Below, one piece after another: positions 1-6,178 of a DNA stretch of 7,770 nucleotides (within the stretch, counting starts at the first letter, position 1; each line of letters begins with the position of its first letter). The notes under the pieces were generated by a model. The model saw only the letters and a program-made list of their open reading frames with translations. It ran no database searches and was not told the origin of the DNA. The DNA comes from CAYZJD01 sp964478455 (GTDB lineage: Bacteria > Acidobacteriota > Terriglobia > Bryobacterales > Bryobacteraceae): assembly GCA_964478455.1 (NCBI GenBank), contig CAYZJD010000220.1, positions 1 to 7,770 of the forward strand, read 5' to 3'. Both the position numbers and the translations under genes were made by a program.

Positions 1-2144
1 TACGTGAACGGCTGAATGGAGTACGGAGGCGAGGTCAGGAATTGCAGCGTAAGCTCGGTGATCGGGATGTCGTAGAACAGCCCGTAGCCGCCACGCAGGC
101 TCAGCCGGCCGCTGCCCAGTATGTCCCAGGCAAACCCCAAACGAGGACCGAAGTTGTTCAGGTCCTCGCTATACGTGGAGCGCGTGATGCCCGTGTCTCC
201 GGGATAGACGACGCCCGTCGGAGCGTCCGGGAAGACGGTGGACTTCTGGCCCCTGCGGAAGGTCAACACCCGGTCGCGGAGCTCTTTCATCCCGTTGTTG
301 TATTCCCAGCGCAGGCCGAAGTTGAGTGTGAACCTGGACCGCACCTTCCAGTCATCCTGGAAAAAGAGGTTCAGGGCCCGGGTGCGGTAGCCCTGCCGGC
401 CGTCGGAGTTCTGCACGTACAGGGTGGAGAAGCCGTTCGCAAAGTCGTTGAGAACTGAATTGAGTCCCGGGATCTGGGGCACAATCCCTTCGTCGGTACC
501 GGTGCCGTCGATGAAGATGTAGCCGTTGTTGATGAAGGTGAAGACCTGGTTCTGGGCGTAGGTGCGACCTTCGCCCCCGAATTTCAGGTAGTGCCGCCCA
601 CGCTTCCAGCTCACGTTGTCGATGTACTGAAACGTGTTGTCGGCGCGCCCTTGCGGCCCCTGGATGGTATTGCCGAAAGAGTCGTAGCCGCTCAAAATCA
701 TCCACGGCGGACCCTCCGCACCGGGATTGTCGGGGATGATGTTACCCAGCCCGAGGCTGCTCAGGCTGGTTCTGTTCAAGGGCAACACGCTCAACGTGGC
801 CCGGCGGTGGAACGAGGCGCGGAACTCGTTCAACAGGTTCGGCGAGAAGGTGTGCGTGTTGTTCAGGATGACGTTCTGGAAGCGGAGAGTCCCCTGCTGC
901 CCGAAGCCCGGAATATTGCTGCCGCTGAAAGCGAACGGATCCCTGTCGTTGCGCTGCTCGATGAAGTAGGTCACGGAAAGGTGGTTGGCACGCGACAGGT
1001 AATGGTTCCATTTCGCCAGGCCCTGGTCCCGGGTCAGCGCATTGGAAGGGGAACTGAACAGCGTGTTGCCGCTGGAGGCCGGCGGAATCAACTGGAGCAG
1101 GGCCTTGGCCTCGGGGGTTCCATTCGCAAGGATGAGCGCGCGTTCCTCGTCATTGGGGACCGTGGCCGACCGGGACACCCCCTGACGGCGCCGGAATCCC
1201 AGGTAGGACACGAAGAAGAAGCTCTTGTCCCCGATGATGGGGCCGCCGAAGTTCGCGTCAAAGTCGTTGCTGTTCCACTGCGGCTTGCGGGGGAGCCCGC
1301 TCGAGAACTTCTCGGGAGTGCCGCCGGGAGTGGATTTCTGAAAGAAGGGCACGGCATTCAGTTTGGTATTGCGAAAGGTCTCCGAAGCGCCGCCATGCCA
1401 CTCGTTGCTGCCCGACCGCGACACCACCTGCACGATGGAACCGGTATTGCGCCCGTATTCGGCCTTCATCGCGCCGGTGACGATCCGGAACTCCGCCAGC
1501 GCATTCGGAGAGATGACGTTGACGGAATCGGGGACATTGATTGCCAGGTCGTTCGAGTCGGTGCCGTCCAGCATGTAGTTGTTCGATTGCGCGCGCTGGC
1601 CGTTCACCGAGAAGTCGGCCACTTGGCCGGCGAAGACGACGCCGGGTTGCGTGGCCACGAGCGAGAGCGGATTGCGTCCGCCGGCGCCCGACAACACCGG
1701 AAGCCCCGACGGGTCGCGCAACACCTTGCCGAGCTGGGCGTCTTCGGTGTTCACGACCGTGGCGACGCTCTCCACCGTGACGGATTCCGTGATCGCGCCC
1801 ACCTCGAGGGTGACGTCCACGCGCATGTTATCGTTCACGCTGAGCCGCTGGGGCGAAATCATCATCTTGCGGAAACCGCTCGCCTCAACTTCCACCACGT
1901 ATTCACCCGAAACCAGGTTGGATACGCGGTAGTAACCGTCCGGAGCGGTGGCTGTCTTGAACTCCGCCTTGGTGCCGATGTTCCTCACCACGACCGAGGC
2001 GCTGGGCACCGGAGCGCCGGTTGGATCTTTCACGATGCCGCTCACCGTGCCGGTGACTGCCTGGCCGCTCAACGGCGGCACCGCGACCACGGCGATGCAC
2101 AGGAGGGTCAGAAAGACGGAAACTGTCCGTGTTTTGAGTAACAT
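1..2144 (-). CDS. TonB-dependent receptor with carboxypeptidase-regulatory-like N-terminal domain (partial, C-terminus off the left edge)
   Basis: The reading frame is open from an ATG at 2144 to the edge without a stop, giving 714 codons of a protein family usually about 1,000-1,200 residues long. Residues 1-28 form a signal peptide (hydrophobic FLTLLCIAVVAV, ending LSGQA). Residues ~30-115 are a carboxypeptidase-regulatory-like (CarboxypepD_reg/CNA-B type) beta domain: GTVSGIVKDPTGAPVPSA, then DGYYRV, then GEYVVEVEASGFRK. A plug-like region follows, with FSVNGQRAQSNNYMLDGTDSND around residue 178-199 and GRNTGSIVQVVSRSGSNEWHG around 231-251. The remainder looks like the start of an outer-membrane beta-barrel, with alternating aromatic strands such as KSFFFVSYLGFRRRQG, FQDDWKVRSRFTLNFGLRWEYNNG and FGPRLGFAWD. 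By family it is an Oar-like outer-membrane transporter or adhesin-type receptor; the ligand (often glycan or peptide) cannot be told. It has its own Shine-Dalgarno site and is transcribed leftward, apart from the genes to its right. The family is certain, the substrate unknown. Confidence 0.93.
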   Translation of the reverse strand, partial: MLLKTRTVSVFLTLLCIAVVAVPPLSGQAVTGTVSGIVKDPTGAPVPSASVVVRNIGTKAEFKTATAPDGYYRVSNLVSGEYVVEVEASGFRKMMISPQRLSVNDNMRVDVTLEVGAITESVTVESVATVVNTEDAQLGKVLRDPSGLPVLSGAGGRNPLSLVATQPGVVFAGQVADFSVNGQRAQSNNYMLDGTDSNDLAINVPDSVNVISPNALAEFRIVTGAMKAEYGRNTGSIVQVVSRSGSNEWHGGASETFRNTKLNAVPFFQKSTPGGTPEKFSSGLPRKPQWNSNDFDANFGGPIIGDKSFFFVSYLGFRRRQGVSRSATVPNDEERALILANGTPEAKALLQLIPPASSGNTLFSSPSNALTRDQGLAKWNHYLSRANHLSVTYFIEQRNDRDPFAFSGSNIPGFGQQGTLRFQNVILNNTHTFSPNLLNEFRASFHRRATLSVLPLNRTSLSSLGLGNIIPDNPGAEGPPWMILSGYDSFGNTIQGPQGRADNTFQYIDNVSWKRGRHYLKFGGEGRTYAQNQVFTFINNGYIFIDGTGTDEGIVPQIPGLNSVLNDFANGFSTLYVQNSDGRQGYRTRALNLFFQDDWKVRSRFTLNFGLRWEYNNGMKELRDRVLTFRRGQKSTVFPDAPTGVVYPGDTGITRSTYSEDLNNFGPRLGFAWDILGSGRLSLRGGYGLFYDIPITELTLQFLTSPPYSIQPFT

Positions 2145-2153
2145 CAACTACTT

Positions 2154-2160
2154 CTCCTTT
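2154..2160 (-). promoter_or_regulatory. Shine-Dalgarno site of the TonB-dependent receptor
   Basis: Read on the minus strand, AAAGGAG stands 9 bases before the ATG at 2144. This good match to the ribosomal anti-SD sequence fixes the start, and the signal peptide begins right there. It shows that ordinary SD-led initiation is used beside the apparently leaderless genes of this window. Confidence 0.8.
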
Positions 2161-2204
2161 CCCAAAGGTGCCACCCAAGACCCGCATCAAAACGAGTTTG
2201 CTCT

Positions 2205-2231
2205 ATTCTACTCCAAAACGCAGGAATTCAA
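2205..2231 (-). promoter_or_regulatory. Possible sigma-70-type promoter of the TonB-dependent receptor
   Basis: On the minus strand, TTGAAT (2231-2226) and TAGAAT (2210-2205) are separated by 15 bases. The -10 matches TATAAT in five of six positions and the -35 shares TTGA with consensus. The spacer is shorter than the usual 16-18 bases, which weakens the call. Transcription would start near 2198 and give a leader of about 55 bases containing the SD site. The -35 lies inside the small dyad at 2224-2241. Confidence 0.35.
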
Positions 2232-2241
2232 GCCTGAATTC
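2224..2241. repeat. Short dyad GAATTCA-N4-TGAATTC upstream of the receptor gene
   Basis: Seven-base arms in perfect inverted order are separated by AGCC, in the 149-base gap between the receptor start and the end of the neighbouring minus-strand gene. It covers the proposed -35 of the receptor promoter, so it could be an operator for a dimeric repressor. It could also be chance, or a weak hairpin at the 3' end of the upstream gene's transcript. Apart from this dyad, the possible promoter and the SD site, I see nothing else in the gap. Confidence 0.35.
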
Positions 2242-2293
2242 TGGGCGGTGGGCGAGGGAAGGGTTACTCGGGGCCGGGCGCCGGCTCGTTAAC

Positions 2294-3073
2294 CTACTGC
2301 CTGCCGAACGAGAAATCCCACACCTGGACGTTGCCCTTGCCCTCGGTGAACTCGACCACGGCGTACTCGCCGGGCTTGAGTGGAGCCTTCGGCCAGATCT
2401 TGTAGAGGCCCTCGCCGACCTGCTGGCGCAAGATCTCGACCTCGTCGCGCTCGTCCAGGATCTCGTTGGTAACCGGCACGATGCTCCAGGTCTCGACCAC
2501 CCGCGACTCCGACTTCGGCTTCAGCCGGACGAGCCCGAAGCGCTCCTCCGCCACCAGGCGGATGTAGAACTCCGGCCGGTCGGTTTCTATGGCCTGTTTG
2601 GACCGCGCGCCGTCGAGTTCGACCGTGGCCTTCCCGGAGACAACCGGCACCGGCGTTATCACCTTCAATACGCTCCGCTTCTTGCTGGTGACCACCTTGG
2701 ATTCCGCCTGCGGCATCTGCCTCAGCTCTTTGCCCTCGATCAGGTAGACGCCCGGCTCGACCGGCACGCGCGCTGCCTCCTCCCGCTGCTCCCTCTCGGC
2801 GCGATCCTCCGCGGAGACGACCTTGGCTTCCTCCTCCAGCTTCGCCTCCCATTGGCGCATCTCCTCCTCGGTCCGCTTCAGGTCAACGAGGCTCAGCGGC
2901 AGTTCCTCCCAATCTCCGCGCTCGATGCTGTAGTAGCGCACGCGGTCCTCCTGGACCTTGTACTCGCGGACCAGGTGGTAGGTTCCGTCGGTGAGGTAGA
3001 GCTTGATGGTGGCGCCGGAGGCGGCCAGCGCCAGCAACAGAACGCCGAGCCGCAAGACACCATGCAGGCTCAC
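2294..3073 (-). CDS. Secreted/periplasmic protein of unknown function with a central charged helix
   Basis: 259 residues counted from a GTG at 3073. Residues 1-21 form a signal peptide (basic SLHGVLRLG, then VLLLALAASGA), so the protein is exported. Residues ~22-66 (ATIKLYLTDGTYHLVREYKV, then DRVRYYSIERGDWEELPLSLVDL) make a small beta-rich unit that I recognise as recurring in acidobacterial hypothetical proteins. Residues ~67-101 are almost all Glu, Lys, Arg, Ala and Gln, a probable long helix or coiled coil. Residues ~105-259 form a second beta-rich region ending VQVWDFSFGRQ. I know no function for it. The frame extends upstream to an ATG at 3139, but that would translate the palindrome into a Pro-rich lead before the signal peptide. 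The GTG is preferred because the signal peptide starts there and a TATCAT box stands 6 bases before it. It is divergent from the aldo/keto reductase. Confidence 0.8.
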   Translation of the reverse strand: MSLHGVLRLGVLLLALAASGATIKLYLTDGTYHLVREYKVQEDRVRYYSIERGDWEELPLSLVDLKRTEEEMRQWEAKLEEEAKVVSAEDRAEREQREEAARVPVEPGVYLIEGKELRQMPQAESKVVTSKKRSVLKVITPVPVVSGKATVELDGARSKQAIETDRPEFYIRLVAEERFGLVRLKPKSESRVVETWSIVPVTNEILDERDEVEILRQQVGEGLYKIWPKAPLKPGEYAVVEFTEGKGNVQVWDFSFGRQ

Positions 3074-3079
3074 CCCTCC

Positions 3080-3085
3080 ATGATA
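3080..3085 (-). promoter_or_regulatory. Putative -10 box (TATCAT), leaderless-type, for the secreted protein
   Basis: On the minus strand, TATCAT is followed by GGAGGG and then directly by the GTG start at 3073. Transcription from such a box would begin at or next to the start codon. The GGAGG is only one base from the GTG, too close for normal Shine-Dalgarno pairing, which also favours a leaderless start. TGGAAA (3108-3103), 17 bases upstream, is a poor -35 and lies inside the palindrome arm. Confidence 0.4.
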
Positions 3086-3086
3086 T

Positions 3087-3152
3087 GGGGACAGCCCGCA
3101 TGTTTCCACACGGGCCGGCGGCGGCGCGTGTGGAAACATGCGGGCTGTCCCC
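3087..3152. repeat. Near-perfect 66-bp palindrome, REP-like, between divergent genes
   Basis: The left arm 3087-3112 (beginning GGGGACAGCCCGCATG) and right arm 3127-3152 (ending CATGCGGGCTGTCCCC) are exact reverse complements over 26 bases. After one G/G mismatch (3113/3126), four more pairs form (3114-3117 with 3122-3125), leaving a GCGG loop at 3118-3121. That makes a stem of about 31 bp. The GGGGACAG...CTGTCCCC ends resemble palindromes mobilised by RAYT (REP-associated tyrosine) transposases; no transposase is in the window. It fills most of the 96-base gap between the divergent genes, and each gene's proposed -10 box stands just outside an arm. Any -35 elements would therefore lie inside the arms. 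It may be an inserted repeat, an operator, or both. Confidence 0.85.
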
Positions 3153-3158
3153 GGTTTC

Positions 3159-3164
3159 TATAAT
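3159..3164 (+). promoter_or_regulatory. Consensus -10 box (TATAAT), leaderless-type, for the aldo/keto reductase
   Basis: A perfect TATAAT is followed by CAGTC and then the ATG at 3170, with no room for a Shine-Dalgarno site. No recognisable -35 is present at 16-18 bases; that region is inside the right arm of the palindrome. The spacing predicts a transcript starting at or within a base or two of the ATG. Confidence 0.55.
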
Positions 3165-3169
3165 CAGTC

Positions 3170-4138
3170 ATGCGCTATCGGAGACTCGGCAGGACGGAAT
3201 TCGAGATCAGTGAGATCGGCTACGGCGCCTGGGGCATCGGAGGCATCCAGTGGCTGGGCGGGGACGACCGCGAGTCCCTCGCGGCTCTGCGGCGGGCCGT
3301 CGAGCTGGGACTCAACTTCATCGACACCGCACTGGCCTATGGCGACGGCCACAGCGAGAAGCTGGTAGGCCAGGTCGTCCGCGAGACTGGCACGAAGATC
3401 TTCGTGGCCACCAAGGTCCCGCCCAAGAATCAGCTCTGGCCGGCCCAGCCGGGCATCGGTATCGACCGCGTGTTCCCATACCGTTACATCATCGAGTGCA
3501 CCGAGACAAGCCTGCGCAACCTCGGGCTTGAGGCCGTTGATCTCCAGCAGCTTCATGTCTGGAACCCGGAGTGGCTCCATCGCGACGAATGGCGGCGCGG
3601 GTTCGAGGATCTGAAGAAGTCCGGCAAGGCCCGGGCCGTGGGCGTGTCCATCAACGACCATCAGCCGGATTCGGCACTCGAGCTGATCCGTACCGGCCTC
3701 ATCGACTCGGTCCAAGTGATCTACAACGTCTTCGACCAGACGCCCGAGCAGAACCTCTTCCCCCTCTGCCAGGAGTTGAATATCGGGGTCCTGGCCCGGT
3801 GCCCTCTGGACGAGGGGAGCCTGACCGGCTCGATCCGTGAGGACACCGTGTTCGACCCCAGGGACTTCCGGGCCGAGTACTTCCGCGGCGACCGCAAACG
3901 CCAGGTTGTCGAGCGGGTATCGGCCCTTCAGAAGGACCTTGCGGGAGTCGAAGGCACGCTGGCCGAGGTCGCGCTGCGGTTCTGCCTGTCGCATGCCGCC
4001 GTGGCCACGGTTATCCCGGGCATGCGAAGAGTGCGCAACGCAGAGGCCAACTGCCGCGTCTCAGACACAGGTCCGCTCGATCCGCGGACCGTGGGGGTGT
4101 TGCGACATCATGCGTGGAACAAGAATTTCTACGATTAG
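3170..4138 (+). CDS. Aldo/keto reductase family oxidoreductase
   Basis: 322 residues, the usual length for a single-domain (beta/alpha)8 aldo/keto reductase, a cytoplasmic NAD(P)H-dependent enzyme reducing aldehydes or ketones. The N-terminus YRRLGRTEFEISEIGYGAWGIGG is the classic opening. The catalytic tetrad reads as Asp52 and Tyr57 (NFIDTALAYGDGHSEKLVG), Lys82 (FVATKV) and His129 (DLQQLHVW). The C-terminal cofactor-binding part shows GVLARCPLDEGSLTG (~residues 207-221) and an ending VATVIPGMRRVRNAEAN (~280-296), equivalent to the family's 'IPG...V.EN' segment. The substrate cannot be told; the loop with NQLWPA after the catalytic Lys and HVWNPEW after the His may help place it in a subfamily. 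It starts 5 bases after a TATAAT box, and its last 29 bases overlap the start of the next gene, suggesting co-transcription and translational coupling. Confidence 0.93.
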   Translation: MRYRRLGRTEFEISEIGYGAWGIGGIQWLGGDDRESLAALRRAVELGLNFIDTALAYGDGHSEKLVGQVVRETGTKIFVATKVPPKNQLWPAQPGIGIDRVFPYRYIIECTETSLRNLGLEAVDLQQLHVWNPEWLHRDEWRRGFEDLKKSGKARAVGVSINDHQPDSALELIRTGLIDSVQVIYNVFDQTPEQNLFPLCQELNIGVLARCPLDEGSLTGSIREDTVFDPRDFRAEYFRGDRKRQVVERVSALQKDLAGVEGTLAEVALRFCLSHAAVATVIPGMRRVRNAEANCRVSDTGPLDPRTVGVLRHHAWNKNFYD

Positions 4139-5099
4139 CCTGATCTTGCTCCTGTCTCTGGCTGCCTACGGCTTTCAGCCTGAGTACTTCCCGCTCCAGC
4201 CCGGCAACCAGTGGATTTACCGCTGCACCGGCGCCACTTGCGGGAGCGAACCGCCGGTGCTCGAGATCCTCAAATGGGGCGAGCTCGGCGGCCGCTGGTA
4301 CTCGCTTTTCAAGGGCTTTGACGGCCACCAGACGTGGCTTCGCCAGGACCCGGACGGCAAGCTGTGGGCCTTAGATCCGGAGACTCGCCAGGAGGGCCTG
4401 TGGTATGACTTCGCGGCCGAGGAAGGCGCTAATTTCTTCACCGGCGTCCACCGGTGCTCTCCGGGCGCCTTCATCGAATCCCGGCACGCCGCCTACAAAG
4501 GCCCGATCGGCCAGGTCACCTGGGCGCTGAAGATCCGCTTCGTGGAGAGCCGCTGCCGAGATGCCGGCCTCAGCGAGGAGTTTTTCCTCCCCTGGGTCGG
4601 CCTTGTCCATCGGACCGAGACCACCATCGCCGGCCCGCGCTCCTACGACCTGATTTACTCCCGGACCAACGGCGTCACTTATGTAACCGAACCGCACCTG
4701 GCCTTCGCGCTGGCGATTGACAAGAGCGCATACGTCGCCAACCTGATGCCGCCCGTGCCGCCTGACCCGGCGCCGACGATGCTCGCCCGGATCACCCTGC
4801 GCAATACGACCGCCGATCCGGTGCGGCTGATCTTCCCGAGCAGCCAGCGATTCGACCTCGAGATCCGCAACGAGAACGGCGACGTGGTCTACCGCTGGTC
4901 CGAAGGCAAGCCGTTCCTCATGGTTTACGGGGAGGAGGAGTTTACCGGCGAGCGCAACTACGCCGTGATCGTGCGCCTTACGGACAAGGAGGGCAAGCCT
5001 TTAGCTCCAGGCAAGTACGTTGCCGCCGCGTGGCTCGCAACCGCCGGCAAACCGGCCTTTGCTGCGTCGGTGGCGTTCGAGATGCGCTGGGTCCTGTAG
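4110..5099 (+). CDS. Secreted protein with C-terminal BsuPI-like (intracellular proteinase inhibitor fold) domain
   Basis: 329 residues from an ATG at 4110, which lies inside the 3' end of the reductase gene in another frame. The frame is open upstream to 3837, but that part is antisense-like shadow; the ATG at 4110 begins a signal peptide (MRGTRIST, then LILLLSLAAYG). No lipobox Cys follows, so the mature protein is probably periplasmic or released. Residues ~24-210 form an N-terminal region opening EYFPLQPGNQWIYR, a motif common at the start of exported acidobacterial proteins, with cysteines at ~39, 44, 116 and 150 that could form disulfides. Residues ~222-328 match the BsuPI pattern: LARITLRNTTADPVRLIFPS, then FDLEIRNENGDVVYRWSEGK, then PLAPGKYVAAAW. 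BsuPI was named for a Bacillus proteinase inhibitor, but in many proteins it is just an Ig-like beta-sandwich, so inhibition of proteases is only a possibility. The domain call is good, the role unknown. Confidence 0.85.
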   Translation: MRGTRISTISLILLLSLAAYGFQPEYFPLQPGNQWIYRCTGATCGSEPPVLEILKWGELGGRWYSLFKGFDGHQTWLRQDPDGKLWALDPETRQEGLWYDFAAEEGANFFTGVHRCSPGAFIESRHAAYKGPIGQVTWALKIRFVESRCRDAGLSEEFFLPWVGLVHRTETTIAGPRSYDLIYSRTNGVTYVTEPHLAFALAIDKSAYVANLMPPVPPDPAPTMLARITLRNTTADPVRLIFPSSQRFDLEIRNENGDVVYRWSEGKPFLMVYGEEEFTGERNYAVIVRLTDKEGKPLAPGKYVAAAWLATAGKPAFAASVAFEMRWVL

Positions 5100-5139
5100 C
5101 AGGGTATTGGCAGCTCGGAACTCCCTTCCGCTGCGGGCG

Positions 5140-5145
5140 TACTAT
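5140..5145 (+). promoter_or_regulatory. Putative -10 box (TACTAT), leaderless-type, for the membrane protein
   Basis: TACTAT is followed by GAGAC and the ATG at 5151, the same 5-base spacing as at the aldo/keto reductase. No Shine-Dalgarno sequence is seen in the 51 bases after the preceding stop. No clear -35 is present at 16-18 bases. A separate transcript starting at the ATG is therefore possible, although read-through from the upstream gene pair is not excluded. Confidence 0.4.
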
Positions 5146-5150
5146 GAGAC

Positions 5151-5654
5151 ATGCCCGCGAAATCCTTTCTCAGCTTCGCGATCAAGCTGATTGTCGTCCA
5201 GGTGGTCACCTACCTGGTGGTCGGCAGCATCGCCTACCAGCTTCTTACCAAGCCGTTCTACACCGGTCCTGACCCTCTGTTTGCCAGCTTCATGCGCACC
5301 GAAACTCAGCCGGAGACCTGGGGCCACGTGGTGACGTGGTTCCTGCCCGCCAACCTCGTTCGCGGTCTCCTGATGGCTTTGGCCCTCTACCCGTTCGCCG
5401 AAGCCTGGCTGGGTTGGGGCTATTGGAAGCGCTGTCTGAGCCTCGCCGGGCTGTACCTCGTCTTCGGCTTCTGGGCCGCGACCGTGGCCGCCCCCGGCAC
5501 GATCGAGGGCCTCGTTTTTCTCCGGCCTGAGTTCACCCCGGCGGTGCATCTCAAGGTACAGCCGGAGATTGTCGTGCAGGGGCTTGCGCTCGGCGCGTGG
5601 CTGGCCGGGTGGGTAGCGCCTCGCCGGAAACCGGAGGCGGAACCGGCCGCGTGA
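5151..5654 (+). CDS. Four-helix integral membrane protein of unknown function
   Basis: 167 residues with four predicted membrane segments at about 8-30 (FAIKLIVVQVVTYLVVGSIA), 60-82 (VVTWFLPANLVRGLLMALAL), 94-114 (CLSLAGLYLVFGFWAATVAA) and 137-157 (QPEIVVQGLALGAWLAGWVA). A basic, Glu-rich tail (APRRKPEAEPAA) follows. The even number of helices places both ends on the same side, and the positive tail suggests the cytoplasm. Pro66 and Asn68 in helix 2 (WFLPANLVRG) and the charged loop between helices 1 and 2 are the only distinctive residues. I do not recognise the family. The stop lies 4 bases before the end of the convergent SnoaL-like gene, with no terminator between. The start is chosen because the first helix follows directly and a TACTAT box stands 5 bases before the ATG. 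Confidence 0.78.
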   Translation: MPAKSFLSFAIKLIVVQVVTYLVVGSIAYQLLTKPFYTGPDPLFASFMRTETQPETWGHVVTWFLPANLVRGLLMALALYPFAEAWLGWGYWKRCLSLAGLYLVFGFWAATVAAPGTIEGLVFLRPEFTPAVHLKVQPEIVVQGLALGAWLAGWVAPRRKPEAEPAA

Positions 5655-5658
5655 ATGG

Positions 5659-6084
5659 TCACAGCGCGGAGGCGGGAAGCGGCTCACTGGCGCCCATGCC
5701 GCGGTAGATCTTCCAGGCGCCATCGGGCTGGCGTTTCACGATCCAGAGCCAATTCCCACGATCCTCCTCGACGGGTGGACCGCCGGCCTTCGGGGTCACC
5801 GTAATCGTGTAGGTTCCCCGCATATAAGCCCAGTCGCCACCCACCTCCAGCTCCAGAATCTCGGAGGTGCCCTTGACGCTGAACTGGTTAAAAACGGCCT
5901 GATACCCCGACTGGATTGCGTCCTTGCCGACGATCGGCGGTTGGTTCTGGGGCAGCAAGATTGCGTCATCGGCGTAGAAGCCGGCGACAGCGGATGCGTC
6001 ACCTGCAATCCAGGCAGCAGTCCATTCCGGTCCGGCCAGCCTTCTGATCGCTGCCACATCTTCCGCTCGCTTGGGGGATTGCAT
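5659..6084 (-). CDS. SnoaL-like / DUF4440 protein of the NTF2-like superfamily
   Basis: 141 residues, typical for a single NTF2-like cone-shaped domain. Visible marks are the N-terminal helix WTAAWIAGDASAVAGFYADDAILLPQNQPP, with the family's Trp-Asp-Ala-Tyr pattern, then IVGKDAIQSGYQAVFNQF (~51-68). Strands follow: ILELEVGGDWAYMRGTYTITV, then EDRGNWLWIVKRQPDGAWKIYRGMG. Members are cytoplasmic or exported small-ligand binders, ketosteroid-isomerase-like enzymes or polyketide-type cyclases; the pattern here is the generic DUF4440 kind and the ligand is unknown. There is no signal peptide. The frame is open upstream to 6123, but the ATG at 6084 is preferred because GGAGG stands 9 bases before it and the upstream residues are Arg-rich and unlike the family. 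It is divergent from pta and converges on the membrane protein with a 4-base gap. Confidence 0.88.
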   Translation of the reverse strand: MQSPKRAEDVAAIRRLAGPEWTAAWIAGDASAVAGFYADDAILLPQNQPPIVGKDAIQSGYQAVFNQFSVKGTSEILELEVGGDWAYMRGTYTITVTPKAGGPPVEEDRGNWLWIVKRQPDGAWKIYRGMGASEPLPASAL

Positions 6085-6093
6085 CGGATCCGT

Positions 6094-6098
6094 CCTCC
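6094..6098 (-). promoter_or_regulatory. Shine-Dalgarno site of the SnoaL-like gene
   Basis: GGAGG on the minus strand, 9 bases before the ATG at 6084. It decides this start over the in-frame start at 6123, which has no such site. A possible TACGCT -10 (6109-6104) is close upstream but would put the transcript start almost on the SD, so I do not call it separately. Confidence 0.75.
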
Positions 6099-6163
6099 GG
6101 AGAAGCGTACCCCGGCGACCCACATCAGAACAAGGTCCACCGACCGGCCAGCCGCCTGCCCGC

Positions 6164-6169
6164 TACAAT
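6164..6169 (+). promoter_or_regulatory. Putative -10 box (TACAAT) of pta
   Basis: TACAAT, five of six matches to consensus, lies 9 bases before the ATG at 6179, and no Shine-Dalgarno site is visible between. A start 6-8 bases after the box would leave a leader of only one to three bases. No convincing -35 is seen at 16-18 bases (the stretch near 6141 reads CGACCG). The 94-base gap between the SnoaL-like gene and pta holds nothing else I can identify. Confidence 0.4.
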
Positions 6170-6178
6170 ATTCGTTTC

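Noticed and set aside
591..2141. Long plus-strand open frame (516 codons) opposite the receptor gene
   Set aside because: It is the antisense shadow of the TonB-dependent receptor. The translation is Arg/His/Gly-rich without domains, and the minus strand carries recognisable motifs throughout.
2273..2285. GCCGG-GCG-CCGGC dyad as a terminator after the secreted-protein gene
   Set aside because: The stem is only 5 bp and no T-run follows on the minus strand; such GC dyads are common by chance in this base composition.
3074..3139. N-terminal extension of the secreted protein to the ATG at 3139
   Set aside because: It would translate the palindrome into a Pro-rich lead before an otherwise normal signal peptide, and no ribosome site supports it.
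2168..3163. Long plus-strand open frame (331 codons) opposite the secreted protein
   Set aside because: It is antisense to a gene with a signal peptide and structured sequence, runs through the palindrome, and shows Leu/Asp/Gly-biased composition typical of reverse-strand shadows in GC-rich DNA.
3164..3994. Minus-strand open frame (276 codons) opposite the aldo/keto reductase
   Set aside because: The reductase has all its catalytic residues on the plus strand; the reverse frame has no recognisable motif.
6071..6178. Upstream start of pta at 6071
   Set aside because: It would overlap the divergent SnoaL-like gene and its SD, and adds Arg/Pro-rich residues unlike the family. The ATG at 6179 has a -10 box just upstream.
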